This document shows, piece by piece, positions 45,401 through 56,150 of a DNA stretch of 64,000 nt. Numbering within the stretch: position 1 is the stretch's first letter; each line of letters begins with the position of its first letter. The notes below the pieces were generated by a model. That model was not told the origin of the DNA and did not search any database. It saw only the letters and a list, made by a program, of their open reading frames with translations. Made by a program: the position numbers and the translations under genes. Source of the DNA: Dendrobium chrysotoxum (Eukaryota; Streptophyta; Magnoliopsida; Asparagales; Orchidaceae); contig CM034311.1 of the NCBI GenBank assembly GCA_019925795.1, forward strand, positions 35,319,472-35,383,471, in the 5' to 3' direction.

Positions 45401-45960
45401 TTATTAAAACATTCACGGGGAACATTATATTCTGCCTTGATGCTTAACATCTTAACAGCAATGGATAACTCTGAGTGAGTAGTGCAACCCTTCCATATTG
45501 GTTGTTGAGAAGCATGCAGTAGATCATAAAAATTTTGAGCTTCTTTATTAGGTGACTCAGGATTAGCTTCTGTATACTATTCAAATTATGCTCCACTTGC
45601 ATCATGAATTAAGTCCTCAAGATTAGGTATGACATGCTCTTCCTCACCTATAGTAGCACTTGTCGATGGGCCACATCGAGAATCGAAATGTGGTTCATAC
45701 TCACCATGAGAAGTCCAATACCAATATTCTAGCATGAAGCCTCGACGATATAGATCAACAGTAACATCATCTGGGCTTAGGTAGACCTAATTTTTATGTT
45801 TAGAACATGGGCAACGAATCATTCCATCTTTGATAAAGCTGGGCAGTTGAAAAGCTGTCTAAATAAAAATATTCACCCCTTTGATGAATTCATCGGTTAA
45901 TGTCTTTCTTCCTTGCGCCAATCGATTATACATCCAAATTCTTTGAGTTCTGATATCCAT
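42458..45960 (-). pseudogene. CACTA TNP2 transposase, decayed
   Basis: Main transposase. Domains by motif, right to left: Transpos_assoc (45960-45690; MDIRTQRIWMYNRLAQGRKT, RCPCSKHKN); Transposase_21/TNP2 (about 45450-44280; GLCADGFTLF, KLACPYCMEYTKSF, IRHNLDVMHIEKNIFHN); DUF4218 (about 44030-43560; DCHIFIQCLLPIAFSYLP, ARVGGPVQYRWMYPFERYL); DUF4216 (43090-42850; GTNKAVKCYQNFLVNDYKF); C-terminal acidic tail (42685-42458). Short introns occur, for example about 43221-43143. In-frame stops near 45862, 45788, 45590, 45082 and 44440 end the protein; at least some replace Trp or Gln. By family knowledge TNP2 cuts both element ends. Confidence 0.85.
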
Positions 45961-46024
45961 AATATAACCTACATATAATATGGATATATTAAATTTATTG
46001 AAGAAATATACAAAGACTCTTAGC

Positions 46025-46760
46025 CTGCTCAGAAGGCAATCATTTTAATTAAGTGACCAAACCACGTACTCATCCACCTGAGCATCCTTATCTCTACAAC
46101 ACTTAACCTAATATTATGCTTCTCTTCTAATGGCCAATATTCTACACCATAAAGCATTGTAAATCCAACCACTATCTTATAGAATTTCCCCTTAAGGGGC
46201 TGTTTGGTATGCGGATTTCGGCCGGATTTGGGCGAAATCCATCCAAACGTCCTAAAATGCAAATCCAATTCTCACGGCAAATAAAATCCTCTCGAGATGA
46301 AAAATTCCCCCGATTTGCTCTAAATACCAGATTTTCGAAATTCCACTGACCATGGGAGTTCATCTCCCTGCTCTTAGACATTCCTACGAAAGCTACGTTG
46401 TAAATCCATATTTTCTAATGGCCAATATCCTACACCATACTGCATGGGTTGGTTTGGTTGGCCAAATCCCTCTCCTTGCCCTAGACCCACTTAAGTAAAC
46501 TCCCCAAACAGTTTTCAAGATTTAACCCCCTTAGGATTTGGTAAATTATTTGGTAAATTCGGATTTAGAGAATTTACAAAATCCTGCTTAAATGAAATCC
46601 TAGGTTCTACCAAACAGCCCCTAAGCTTGAGGGGGACTTTTCTATCACACAACAAGCCCAATGCATTCCTCCACTTCAACAATCCAATTTGAATTCTACT
46701 AATAATATCACACAAGGGTACAATCTAGTAAGAACATCCATGACTAAAGAAAAGAGAGTG
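46025..46760 (-). mobile_element. RTE LINE fragment inside the CACTA 5' region
   Basis: Minus-strand RTE ORF2 pieces: an LVMDVLTR-equivalent (46760-46715), then GLLKWRNALGLLCDRKVPLK (about 46690-46625), then KGKFYKIVVGFTMLYGVEYW, SVVEIRMLRWMS and WFGHLIK (46190-46025). Compared with the copy at 10018, two internal blocks are deleted (after the RT catalytic block, and between RWMS and WFGH). Interrupted by a MITE at 46196-46621. No TSD found. Confidence 0.75.
46196..46621. mobile_element. Tourist-like MITE, 426 bp
   Basis: TIRs GGGGCTGTTTGGTA / TACCAAACAGCCCC; perfect TAA TSD at 46193-46195 and 46622-46624, in the RTE phrase CTTAAG. PIF/Harbinger type. Contains a patch, TCTAATGGCCAATATCCTAC (about 46416), that also occurs in the adjacent RTE sequence (about 46126). 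Confidence 0.88.
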
Positions 46761-46764
46761 TTAC

Positions 46765-47020
46765 CTCCACACCAAGGAACGTCGTCGAATGAGCGAAACT
46801 GTGTTCGATTCCAAAGGAACGTCGTCGAAGGAGCGAAACCTAGCGGCGAAGGAACATCGTCGGAGTGTCGTCAGAGCGTCACCGGAGAAGGAGAGTCCGC
46901 CGGCGTCGAAGGAAATGAATTCGTCGTCGGAGCGGAATGCGTCGTCGGACCGGAATCGAACACAGAAAAGTCGAACGAGACGAGAATGAGGAACCAGGCG
47001 CAGGATGGCTCGAAATAGGG
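46765..47020 (-). promoter_or_regulatory. GC-richer 5' region of the CACTA element
   Basis: Repeats of GGAACGTCGTCGAA/GGAGCGAAAC and CGTCGTCGGA words upstream of TNP2. Probably promoter or untranslated first exon of the transposase; no TATA box that I trust. Confidence 0.35.
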
Positions 47021-47335
47021 CCTTTACCGGCGAATTTTCCGGTAGATACTCCGTCGGAAAGATTACCGGCGCAACATCCACCGGTTATAGTTCATCGAGT
47101 TTAAGTAAGCCGGCGGACAATACGCCGGTAAGACCGCTGGTAATTTCCGACGGATATTGCGTCGGCAAACGAAACTTTTCCGGTGCAATTGCGGCGTATT
47201 ATCTGCCGGTAAATAAGCGACGAATAATCCGCCGGAAATTTCGTCGCATAATTACCGGCGACAAATCCGCCGGTAATTGCGTCGCTAGTTTCCGACGGAT
47301 ACCATCCGCCGGAAATTCCGACGGTAACAGACAGT
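47021..47335. repeat. CACTA right subterminal repeats
   Basis: CCGGCGAAT, TCCGCCGG, GCCGGTAA and CGACGGAT motifs in both orientations, matching the left end. Confidence 0.8.
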
Positions 47336-47350
47336 TTTCCTGTAGTGTAG

Positions 47351-47615
47351 GATCATCCGAGCTACAGATAGAATCAAATCACAGCACAACTCCTGGGGTC
47401 TTCCTCTGACTCAATTATTACAGTATTATTTTACTCATGGCTGTTGTAATATTATTGTAGTAAAATATTATTCTTTTTGTACTGTCTCCTCGATCGGGGG
47501 AGTTCCTTTGACGGTCCCAAAGGAACCCCTCTTAAGGGTGATCGAGTATCCTCGCTATGCCCCATTTGCTATTAGTGAAACACCTATGAAGATATTTATG
47601 AGTATACACTAATAT
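47351..47615. other. Short intergenic stretch with a stable hairpin
   Basis: Right flank of the CACTA insertion. Contains GTTCCTTTG (47502-47510), a 7-nt loop, and CAAAGGAAC (47518-47526): a perfect 9-bp stem with further G/C pairing outside. No gene seen. Confidence 0.5.
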
Positions 47616-48263
47616 TACGGGTGTCAATATTTGACACGACACGAAAACCCGACTCGAACCCGACCTGGAATTTTCGAATTTGACCAGACCCGATTTTAAA
47701 ATGGGTCGGGTTCGGGTTCCCGGATTCGACCCTTTTGAAAAATGGGTCGGGTTCGGCTTGACCCGTCGGGTTGCCGGGTCAACCCGAAAACCCGTTTACA
47801 AAGAGCTGCCCGACCTGCCCCGCCTGCCCGCGAGGCTGACCGCGCGCTGCCTGACCTGCCTGCGAGGTTGACCGCGCGCTGCCAGACCTGCCCGGGAGGC
47901 TGACTGCGCGGCGCGCACTGCCCCAGGTCTTGCGCCCTGCCCGCTGCTGCCTCTGTGCGCGCCAGCTGCTGCCCTCGCCCACCCGCATGAGCCAGCTGCT
48001 GCCCCGCCTGCCCGCGCGCACCCGCTGCTGCCCCCGCCTGCCCTCGCCCGCTTGCGTCCGCGCCAGCTGGCCGTTCCGCCGTCCGCTGTCCGCGCCAGCA
48101 ATCGGGTCGGGTCGGGTCAACCCGGCAACTCACCGGGTCGAGTCCAGGTTCGAATTTCCGACCCGTTTACCTACCCGGGTCGGGTTAGGGTCAACCTGTT
48201 TGAAACCCGGGTCAGTTCGGGTTCGACCCAAACCTGACCCGAAACCCGAAATTGACACCCCTA
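47616..48263. mobile_element. GC-rich hAT-type element C
   Basis: 648 bp. Left TIR TACGGGTGTCAATATTTGAC (one change from TAGGGG), right TTGACACCCCTA. Flanks ACTAATAT (47608-47615) and ATTAATAT (48264-48271), an 8-bp TSD with one difference. Same GGGTCGGGTT subterminal words and GC-rich core as elements A and B. Confidence 0.82.
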
Positions 48264-48271
48264 ATTAATAT

Positions 48272-49097
48272 GTTAAGATTTTTTTAAGGCTATGAGTAAA
48301 ATAATGTAGAATTATTTGTTGATAAGGAAATATTTAAAAATAAAACTCTATTTTTTATTCTTTTATCAACAAATTTTGTTCTTCAAAAAGGGTTGCCTAT
48401 ACTTATATTAAATTTTTTTAGAGCTATAAATATGATTTTGTAGCATTACTCCTTTATAAAAATCTCTTCTATTTTTATACTTTCATTCCTTTATTAATAA
48501 ATATTCAACATATATGTCTTTTGCTATATAAATTTAGTTATTCAAAAGGCCTGCCTATACTCACACACTATATTTGATTATGTGATCATGTACAATTTTT
48601 TTTTTTTAAATTTAAAGACAAACCTAAAGAAATTTCTATATTAATAATTATTTTAAAATAATATGATATGTTTGGCAATTTATTTCTTATGGAGAGAAAG
48701 AAATTATAAGAGTTTTGGAAACTGTATCAAATGCCTAAATGCTCTCACTCGGATTATTCTCGGTTTCATTAAACTGAAATTTGCTTCTTGGTGGGATTAG
48801 TTCACCACCGTTAGGGACGCTTTCATGTTAATATGCTGCTCGTGTATATTTTCATGAATTGGATTTTTTTTTTCTTCTTTTTGCTCTCGATCATGATGAA
48901 TGGGATCACGTCCTACTATTTTTGTCTCAGCCTTCAAAGGTAGTATGACAAACTAAGATGCATTGGGCAGTTTTTTAAACACTTTCGATGGTTGTTATTA
49001 TAACTCAAATTTTTATAAAAGATATTTTAATTACCTATAACAATCAAATCTATTTTGGAAGTCAATATAAGTTTAAATCACAAATTATCTTCGTCAT
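48272..49097. other. AT-rich remnant of the duplicated locus
   Basis: 48290-48430 (ATGTAGAATTATTTGTTGAT, TTTTATCAACAAATT, GGGTTGCCTATACTT) resembles 18490-18660 and 9110-9255, and a weaker second echo lies at 48480-48560. It suggests a fourth partial copy of the locus. 48700-49000 contains T-rich sequence with scattered coding-like phrases that I cannot identify. No gene called. Confidence 0.4.
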
Positions 49098-49102
49098 AAC
49101 TG

Positions 49103-50139
49103 TTGCGGACTCAAATATACGCGGCGATAGATTTTAATTTTCCGTCTCAGCGTTATACATATATCCAGCACACAAACAGAATTGAAAGAGTAACACCAGA
49201 GTTTTTACGTGGAAAACCCTGGAAAGGGAAAAAACCACGGGGCCACGTCCAGTTGAAAGAATTCCACTAGTGTTGTTTGAAATACACGAGGCTGATTCGT
49301 ACTTTAAATTCAGGATGGTCAGATTACAATGAGTATGAGTTACAAGGCCAAGCAGAGTTCCGGCGTCACTCGGGTGTCGAGCAGAATCCCGGCGTCACTT
49401 GGAAAGAAGTCCGGCGTCACTCGGGCATCGGGTAGAATTCTGGCTTCGGGCAGAATTCCGATGTTGCTCCCGTGTCGGGCAGAGCTCCGGGGTCCCTGGG
49501 CGCCCGGTGGTGCTGCGGTGGTGTTCCGGCGGAGTTCCGACGGAGTTCTGGCGGTGTTCCGGCGGTGGTCGAGGAGGAGCTGTTCTCTCCTAGACTTCTC
49601 TTCTCTTCTTCTTCTCTTCCTTCTCTTCTTCTCTTCTTGGCTTGGGTCCCCTCTTAAGAGAAATGAGGGGCTATTTATAGTTTTTCTGGAGTGGCATAGC
49701 CCGTAAATATGTGAGGGATCAGGGACAAATAGGGAGTGATCCAAATGAATGGCTCATATTGAATCCCTTGATCATGAGCCGTTTATTGAGCATCTTAAGG
49801 TCTTAATGGTATCAGAATTCTACGATCTTGGGCTCGTTGGATTCATCTCGTCGAGCCGCTCGATTCGACTATAAGCTCGTCAAAATCGGAGACTGTTTGG
49901 TAACTCAAATTGCTGTTCGATGCTTCTAATAGCACTTCAGGTACTTGATTTGGACTCGTTTGGGCTCGGATTGAGTTGAATTTGGTGTTGTTGGTTTCAT
50001 ATTTCCGATACACTCAGTTCGACTATAAGCTTGCTGAAATCGGAGTTTAAATGGTCTCCAAATTAATTTTTGAATTTTCCAACTTGAGTTTTTCCTCGTG
50101 ATTCGTGCCCGATCAAGATAATTTTTCGATGACGTATCA
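49103..50139 (-). repeat. 3' LTR of gag-only element copy 2
   Basis: 1037 bp, TGATACGTCAT...CCGCAACA on the minus strand. Differences from the 5' LTR include CATATAT/CGTATAT near 49157 and GTCCAG/GCCCAG near 49247. The polypurine tract AAAATAGGGGGTCAAC adjoins it (50140-50155). Confidence 0.9.
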
Positions 50140-51169
50140 GTTGACCCCCTATTTTTGGACGTCAAAGCTCCAAGAGTCCAAAAATATATGTGTCGGCTTT
50201 TCACTTTGGCAAAATCGTAAAAATTTGAGTTCCAAAAATTAAATGTTTGCTCGAACTTGATTATAGAGGCCCTGTTGAGCTCCGAAAGTGTCAAAATTGA
50301 GTCCGAAACGTCGAAAAACTTGTCCGGGGACCCCAAAAACGTCGAATTTGGACCGTCCGGGCCCAAAATCGAAGCCCGGTAACGCGTAGGCGGCCGAACC
50401 GGCAGGCCGGCCGGCTGGCCGCCGGCAGCCGCAGCCAGCGGCGCCCGCGCGGGCAAGTGGCGCGCCCCCTTCGCGCGCGCGGCAGTTGCTGCCCTCCCAT
50501 TATTTTATTTATTTTATTTTTTTTTTAAACGTGGGGCCCGCATGGATTTTCCAAACTCAAAAAATTCTGAAAAAATTTCAAAAAATTCCGAAAAATTCAA
50601 AAAAATTCGAACTTTCTTCTAGAAGCCTCATCCCTCCAATTTTCAAACATTTTCCCCCTCTTTTTTCAATTTTTGTCTCTCTTTCTCTCCCTTTTTCATC
50701 CTATAAATACACCCCTTGGGGTAGGGGACAAAATGCTCCTTTCTTCCTCCTCTCCTGGCCTTCTAGCTTTTGGCATTCTGAGGCTTTCCGCCGTTTTTAA
50801 GTAGGTGACTTTCCCTACTTGATTCGGCGCCTCTCCTTTTACGCAGAAGTTAGCGGCTTCTTCTCTTTTTTCTCTCATTCTGGCTTTCTGACAGTTGAGG
50901 CATTCCGTTGTTATTCAGTAGGTGACTTTCCCTACTTGAGACAACGCCCCTCCTCTTTTACAGGAGTTAGAAATTTCTCTCTTCTCCCCTCTAGCTTCTA
51001 GCATTTTGAGGCCTTCCGTCGTTTTTGAGTAGGTGACTTTCCCCACTCGACTCGGCGCCCCTCTCTTTACGCAGAAGTTATCCGCTTCTCTTTTTTAGGA
51101 AGGGAAGCGAAATGGGAGTTAGAATTTCTCTCCTTTAAGAGAACATGTGGAGGTGAGATGTAAGTTGGA

Positions 51170-51830
51170 GGGAGTCTGAAGATGGTCGGAAGTCAGACGT
51201 CGGGAAGAAGTTCAGCATCAGGTAGAAGTCCGACGAGGGTCCGACGATGGGTAGAAGTCCGGTGTCGGGTCGAAGTACAGTGTCGGGCAGAAGTCCGACA
51301 AAAATCCCGAGCAAAATTCCAACGAAAGTCCTGCGACGGGCAAAGACCCAGCAACGGGAAGAAGCTCGTCGTCGGGCAGAAGTCCGACGAAAGTCCCTCG
51401 ACGGGCATAAGTACAACGTCGGGTAGAAGCCCGACAAACATCCGACGAAGTCCCACGACGGGTAAAATTTTGGTGTCGGGTAAAAGCCTGACAAACACCC
51501 GACGACGTCCCACGACAGGTAGAATTTTGGTGTCGGGTAGAAGCCCGACAAACATCCGATGATGGGCAGAAGTCCGACGTCGGGAAGAAGTACGGCGTCG
51601 GGTAGAACTCCGACGAAAATTCGTCAGCGGGCAGAAGTTCCACGACGGGCAAAAATCCAATAATGGGAGGAAGCTCGACTTCGGGCAGAAGTCAGATGAA
51701 AGTCCCGGGAAGAAGTCCAACAACGGAAGGAAGCTCGGCGTCGGGTAAAAGTCCGACGGAAGTCCTAAAATGGGCAGAACTTCAGCAACGGGAGGAAGCT
51801 CAGCATCGAATAGAATTTCGATGCTATTTT
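51170..51830. repeat. Degenerate GTCGGG/TCCGACG repeats (copy 2)
   Basis: Dozens of GGTAGAAGTCCGACGA-like words with variable spacing, longer than the matching zone in copy 1. It produces open frames on both strands, none convincing. Confidence 0.6.
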
Positions 51831-52519
51831 AACGGAAGTTTTTCGATGATGAACGATCAGGTGGAAGTCTGTTAGCAGTCAACGACCAAGTGGGGAGCAG
51901 AAGGAGAGAGTTCAAGGGTGCTGCTATCAATAGTTGAACGAGAAGCCGATGATGGTTCACGATCGAGCAAGAATTCGATGATGGTTGAGATGAAGTAGAG
52001 GACCGCCGACAGATATCCGACAAAGGGCCGATGATGGTGGGTGTCTAGTGGCATTGTGTTAAGGCAATATTCATCCATACTGAAGTGTGCTAACATCAGA
52101 TATTACTGAATCAAGGGGTCGAAGTAGTGTGACATGCTAACATTCTGGCAATATACTAACACTATCAACTGAGTGGAGGTCTGATGATGACCCAGTTATG
52201 TCATTTCTTTGAAGGAGCAGTTGTAGGAGATGCTTACGTGCAATAAGGGAGAAGTCACTTAAATCCACCAAGGATATTTGACTATGTTAAAGTTGCTTGT
52301 TGCTTGATGATACTAGCTTGTATGAATGTCACCAGTGTACCTTTTACTTTTAAATTCTTGCAAAGGTGAACTAGATGTACAATCTTTTGTAATATAACTT
52401 CAATAATATTTATATGAAGTTGAAAACTTGCTTTTGCATCTTTGAAATATGAGTTGATATATTGTGCAACATGCTCTTTCGAAGATTTTTTGCCCGCCAA
52501 GAATCTCTGTGGAAGATGT

Positions 52520-52780
52520 CCAGAGAATCCATCAAGAATATATGACCTATCCGAAGTTGTATGTTGGAGCCTTTGCTCGACGACGTTAACCTGTATGGAG
52601 GAGGTCGGGAAAATCCACCAAGGATGTGAGACCTTTTCGAGGTTGTATGTCGAAGCCTTTGCTCGACAACGTTAACCTGTATGGAAGAGGTCAAGAGAAT
52701 CCACCAAGGATGTGAGATCTATCTGAGGTTGTATGTCAGAGCCTTTGCTCGACGACGTTAACCTATGTGGAAGAGGTCAG
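52520..52780. repeat. 86-bp repeat, about three diverged units (copy 2)
   Basis: GCCTTTGCTCGACRACGTTAA three times at 86-bp steps from about 52569. Short, presumably unexpanded form of the array at 25600-26690. Confidence 0.85.
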
Positions 52781-53142
52781 ATCGAATCCCCTTGGGATTG
52801 ATCATCCAGTGATTGAGACAAAGATTGTGTATTTCTCGAATCAAGGATAAAGAGATTATATTTATCAGTAGTTTTTCATTGTCATTTATATTCTTTTTAA
52901 AGAAAGAGACAATATCAGAACTGGACGAACAACACATTATATTACTGTAAGACAATACAATAGATCCCTAGTATGACTTAGGGATATACAAGTTACACTG
53001 TAATCAATATATAAGATATACGTACAAGGACAACATAATGTTTAACTTTGAAGAAAATATTAGGGATATCAAAGTGACACCCTATTTAACACGATGAGAT
53101 AAGACAAGTAGTATTACTAATACAACTACACAAAGTGCATGG

Positions 53143-54696
53143 TCATTCAATCTCGCCAACCATTTGAATATTATTCAACTGTTGTCTTTGTTGTTGTTGA
53201 TTTTGCCCCCCAGTTGGACCAGTTTCATCTCGAGCAGGTGAGTTTTGGATGAATTGTCGAAGATATCCTTGTCGGATCAACCTCTCGATCTCATCCTTGA
53301 GTTGCTTGCAGGCTTCAGTAGTGTGTCCACGACTACGGTGGAAATAGCAATAATGCTCCTGGTTCCCAATATTTGGCTTCAAAGAATTAGGCCACTTGAT
53401 ATTTTTTTTATCTCGAATGGCCATTAGTATGTTGGTTCGAGTTGCATTGAAAGGCGTATACTCTTTTTCATGTCGGAACTCGCATTGTGGTACTGGGGGT
53501 CTAGGAGATGAATTTTTCTTTCGTTGCGAAAATGACTCCTCTATTGTAGGGGCATTCTTACGCTTTCCAGTTGTTTGCTCAAATTGCTTTCTATGAGCAT
53601 TAATGGCTTCATCAGCGGAAATCTGAGCTTCTACACGATAGATCAGGTCAGCATATGAATGAACTGTGTCCCGCATGAGTGCCGAATAGAAAGGACCAAG
53701 ACGAAGGCCTCCAAGGAAGACCCCTCGGAGCAGTTCTGGGTCCACTCCCGGAATCTGTCGAGCCTCGGTGGAAAACCGTTGAAAATATTCTTTTAATGTT
53801 TCTCCCTCGTTCTGACGGATCCCAGAGAGATGAGAAGAATCCTTAGTAATTCTTCGGTTGGCTACGAACTGTTCGACAAATACTTTAGACAATTTGACAA
53901 ATATGGGGATCGTTCCGGCTGGAAGTGAATAGAACCATGTTCGAGCTTGTCCTTTAAGAGTGGCAGAAAAAACCTGGCAAAGGAGCGCGTCTGAGGCTCG
54001 TTGAATATGCATGATGGTCCTGTAATGGTCGATGTATTCGTACGGGTCGGATGTCCCATCGTAGGATTCGATGCTTGGCAGCTTAAAGCTAGCCGGAATT
54101 GGGTGTTGAAGAATGGCTTCCGTCAGGGGTGACGACTCCTGGAAGTCCCACTGACGAAGAGGTTGCCTTACGCCTCCTGTAGGGAACTCCTCCCGGACCA
54201 ATCGTCGCAGTTCGTGGCGTAGGGCATTGCGAGGGAACTCAGCAATGTGAGGTTGGGCTAGCTCCTCAGGGAGGTCTTGAGGAAGGCTAGATTGTCGACC
54301 TGAAGGATGGGTAGAACTTGCTGTATCAGCCAGTTCATTATCTTGATGCGACTGCGAACGCCTCCTAAGTGGAGGAAGAGGAATCTCGTCTTGAAGATGT
54401 TCGATTTGAACAGCTTCAACTCATGGTGGATCTCGAGGGAGAAGAACCTCCTCCTGAGGTGCTAGGGTCAGTTGTCGAGTCTCTCGCAAGAGTTGTAGGA
54501 TCTCGTTTTGAGATTCTTCCATCTTTCGAATTCTCTCTTCTAGGGAGGGTCCCGAGGTCCCTTCTCCAGGTGCGTTTTGCCCCCCGGGGTATAAAGAGGC
54601 AGATATCGGGCGTCTATGATTCATAGACTGATTCCTGGATTGATGAGAGTGAGAGCGGGAGGCTCCTATGAGGCGACTGCTACGCCTGTTGACCAT
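53143..54696 (-). pseudogene. gag: Gag polyprotein with one nonsense codon
   Basis: Same gag as at 27051-28589, open from the ATG at 54696 to a TGA at 54421-54423. That stop stands where copy 1 has Arg92 (CGT). The same frame then continues without another stop to 53143. The Retrotrans_gag core (LKGQARTWFYSLPAGTIPIF) and the CHHC knuckle (CYFHRSRGHTTEAC) are intact. The C-terminus runs on to NNIQMVGEIE, further than copy 1. Read-through could in principle give full Gag, but it is best called inactive. Confidence 0.88.
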
Positions 54697-54747
54697 CGTA
54701 GCAATACTTGAAGTTGTGGGATAAGTTTCCCACAGACGGCGCCAAAC

Positions 54748-55787
54748 TGTTGCGGACTCAAATATACGCGGCGATAGATTTTAATTTTCCGTCTCAGTGT
54801 TATACGTATATCCAGCACACAAACAGAATTGAAAGAGTAACACCAGAGTTTTTACGTGGAAAACCCTGGAAAGGGAAAAAAACCACGGGGCCACGCCCAG
54901 TTGAAAGAATTCCACTAGTGTTGTTTGAAATATACGAGGCTGATTCGTACTTTAAATTCAGGACGGTCAGATTACAATGAGTATCAGTTACAAGGCCAAG
55001 CAGAGTTCCGGCATCACTCGGGTGTCGAGCAGAATTCCAGCGTCACTTGGAAAGAAGTCCGGCGTCACTCGGGCGTCGGGTAGAATTCTGGCGTCGGGCA
55101 GAATTCCGATGTTGCTCCTGTGTCGGGCAGAGCTCCGGCGTCCCTGGGCGCCCGGTGGTACTTCGGTGGTGTTCCGACGGAGTTCCGAGGGAGTTCCTGC
55201 GGTGTTCCGGCGGTGGTCGAGGAGGAGATGTTCCCTCCTAGACTTCTCTTCTCTTCTTCTTCTCTTCCTTCTCTTCTTCTCTTCTTGGCTTGGGTCCCCT
55301 CTTAAGAGAAATGAGGGGCTATTTATAGTTTTTCTGGAGTGGCATAGCCCGTAAATATGTGAGGGATCAAGGACAAATAGGGAGTGATCCGAATGAACGG
55401 CTCATATTGAATCCCTTGATCATGAGCCGTTTATTGAGCATCTTAAGGTCTTAATGGTATCAGAATTCTACGATCTTGGGCTCGTTGGATTCGTCTCGTC
55501 GAGCCGCTCGATTCGACTATAAGCTCGTCAAAATCACAGACCGTTTGGTAACTCAAATTGCTAATCGATGCTTCCAACAGCACTTCGGGTACTTGATTTG
55601 GACTCGTTTGGGCTCGGATTGAGTCGAATTTGGTGTTGTTGGATTTGTATTTCCAAGACGCTCAGTTCGACTATAAGCTTGCTGAAATCAAAGTTTAAAT
55701 GGTCTTCGAATTAATTTTTGAAGTTTCCAACTTGAGTTTTTCCTCGAGATTCGTGCCCGATCAAGATAATTTTTCGATGACGTATCA
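54748..55787 (-). repeat. 5' LTR of gag-only element copy 2
   Basis: 1040 bp; TATA box CTATAAATAG on the minus strand at about 55319-55328. Primer binding site TGGCGCCGTCTGTGGGA just inside (54728-54745). Confidence 0.9.
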
Positions 55788-55792
55788 ATAAC

Positions 55793-56138
55793 ATATATGT
55801 TAATTGTTGTGTTTTAGTTTCACTAATTTGTCTATAATTTTTGGACACGGTGAAATTCCATAAGAAATTGATATCTATCGGTACAAGTGAAGTTTGAGAT
55901 AGTTAGATGTTCATTTTATAAATTGATATCATCATAATTTTCTAAATAAAATGAGCTATTTTATTGATATTTTTTATAGTTTGTTAATCCCCAAAAGATT
56001 TTATATGAATTTTATACTAAAAAATTGATTATAATAATATTTTTATATTATTATTTTATAAGAAAATAAAAATATCTAAACGCACTTCTTAAGCCATTTA
56101 ATTTCCCTTAAGCCATTTCGTCTACAGAGAATGAAAAC
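55793..56138. other. AT-rich intergenic, no gene seen
   Basis: Between the LTR element and the L1. No termini or coding phrases recognised. Confidence 0.6.
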
Positions 56139-56150
56139 TGGAGTTAAGTC

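Larger units (their letters stand above)
33309..47347 (-). mobile_element. CACTA (En/Spm) transposon with nested insertions
   Basis: 14.0 kb. Left end CACTACAGGAAAACTCATTG, right end (reverse complement) CACTACAGGAAAACTGTCTG: 15-bp perfect TIRs, with GTTACC shared just inside. Perfect 3-bp TSD, TAG, at 33306-33308 and 47348-47350. Both subterminal zones are full of CCGGCGGA / TCCGCCGG words. The two usual CACTA genes are on the minus strand, TNP2 then TnpA-like, both with stops. Nested inside are a 6.66-kb LTR-like element, an RTE fragment and a Tourist MITE. Termini are intact, so it could still be cut by transposase made elsewhere. Confidence 0.93.
49103..55787 (-). mobile_element. Gag-only LTR retrotransposon (TR-GAG type), copy 2
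   Basis: 6.7 kb, same family and orientation as 22353-29671. LTRs at 49103-50139 (1037 bp) and 54748-55787 (1040 bp). Perfect 5-bp TSD, ATAAC, at 49098-49102 and 55788-55792. The LTRs differ at many positions, so it is clearly older than copy 1. Inside are the opposing TATA box (50702-50709), the GAAGTCCGACG repeat zone (51170-51830), about three 86-bp units (52520-52780) and a gag with one nonsense codon. No pol. Confidence 0.92.

Noticed and set aside
46689..47018. Plus-strand 109-codon frame and its minus-strand partner
   Set aside because: The first part is the antisense of RTE RT and the rest is the repeat-rich 5' region of the CACTA element.
22353..55787. The two LTR elements as endogenous pararetroviral or retroviral sequences
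   Set aside because: They have LTRs, 5-bp TSDs, a Gypsy-type gag and no movement protein, envelope or RT: transposable elements, not virus-derived.
22353..55787. The two gag-only elements as LTRs of one giant element
   Set aside because: Each has its own LTR pair and its own TSD (ATCAT, ATAAC), so they are independent insertions.
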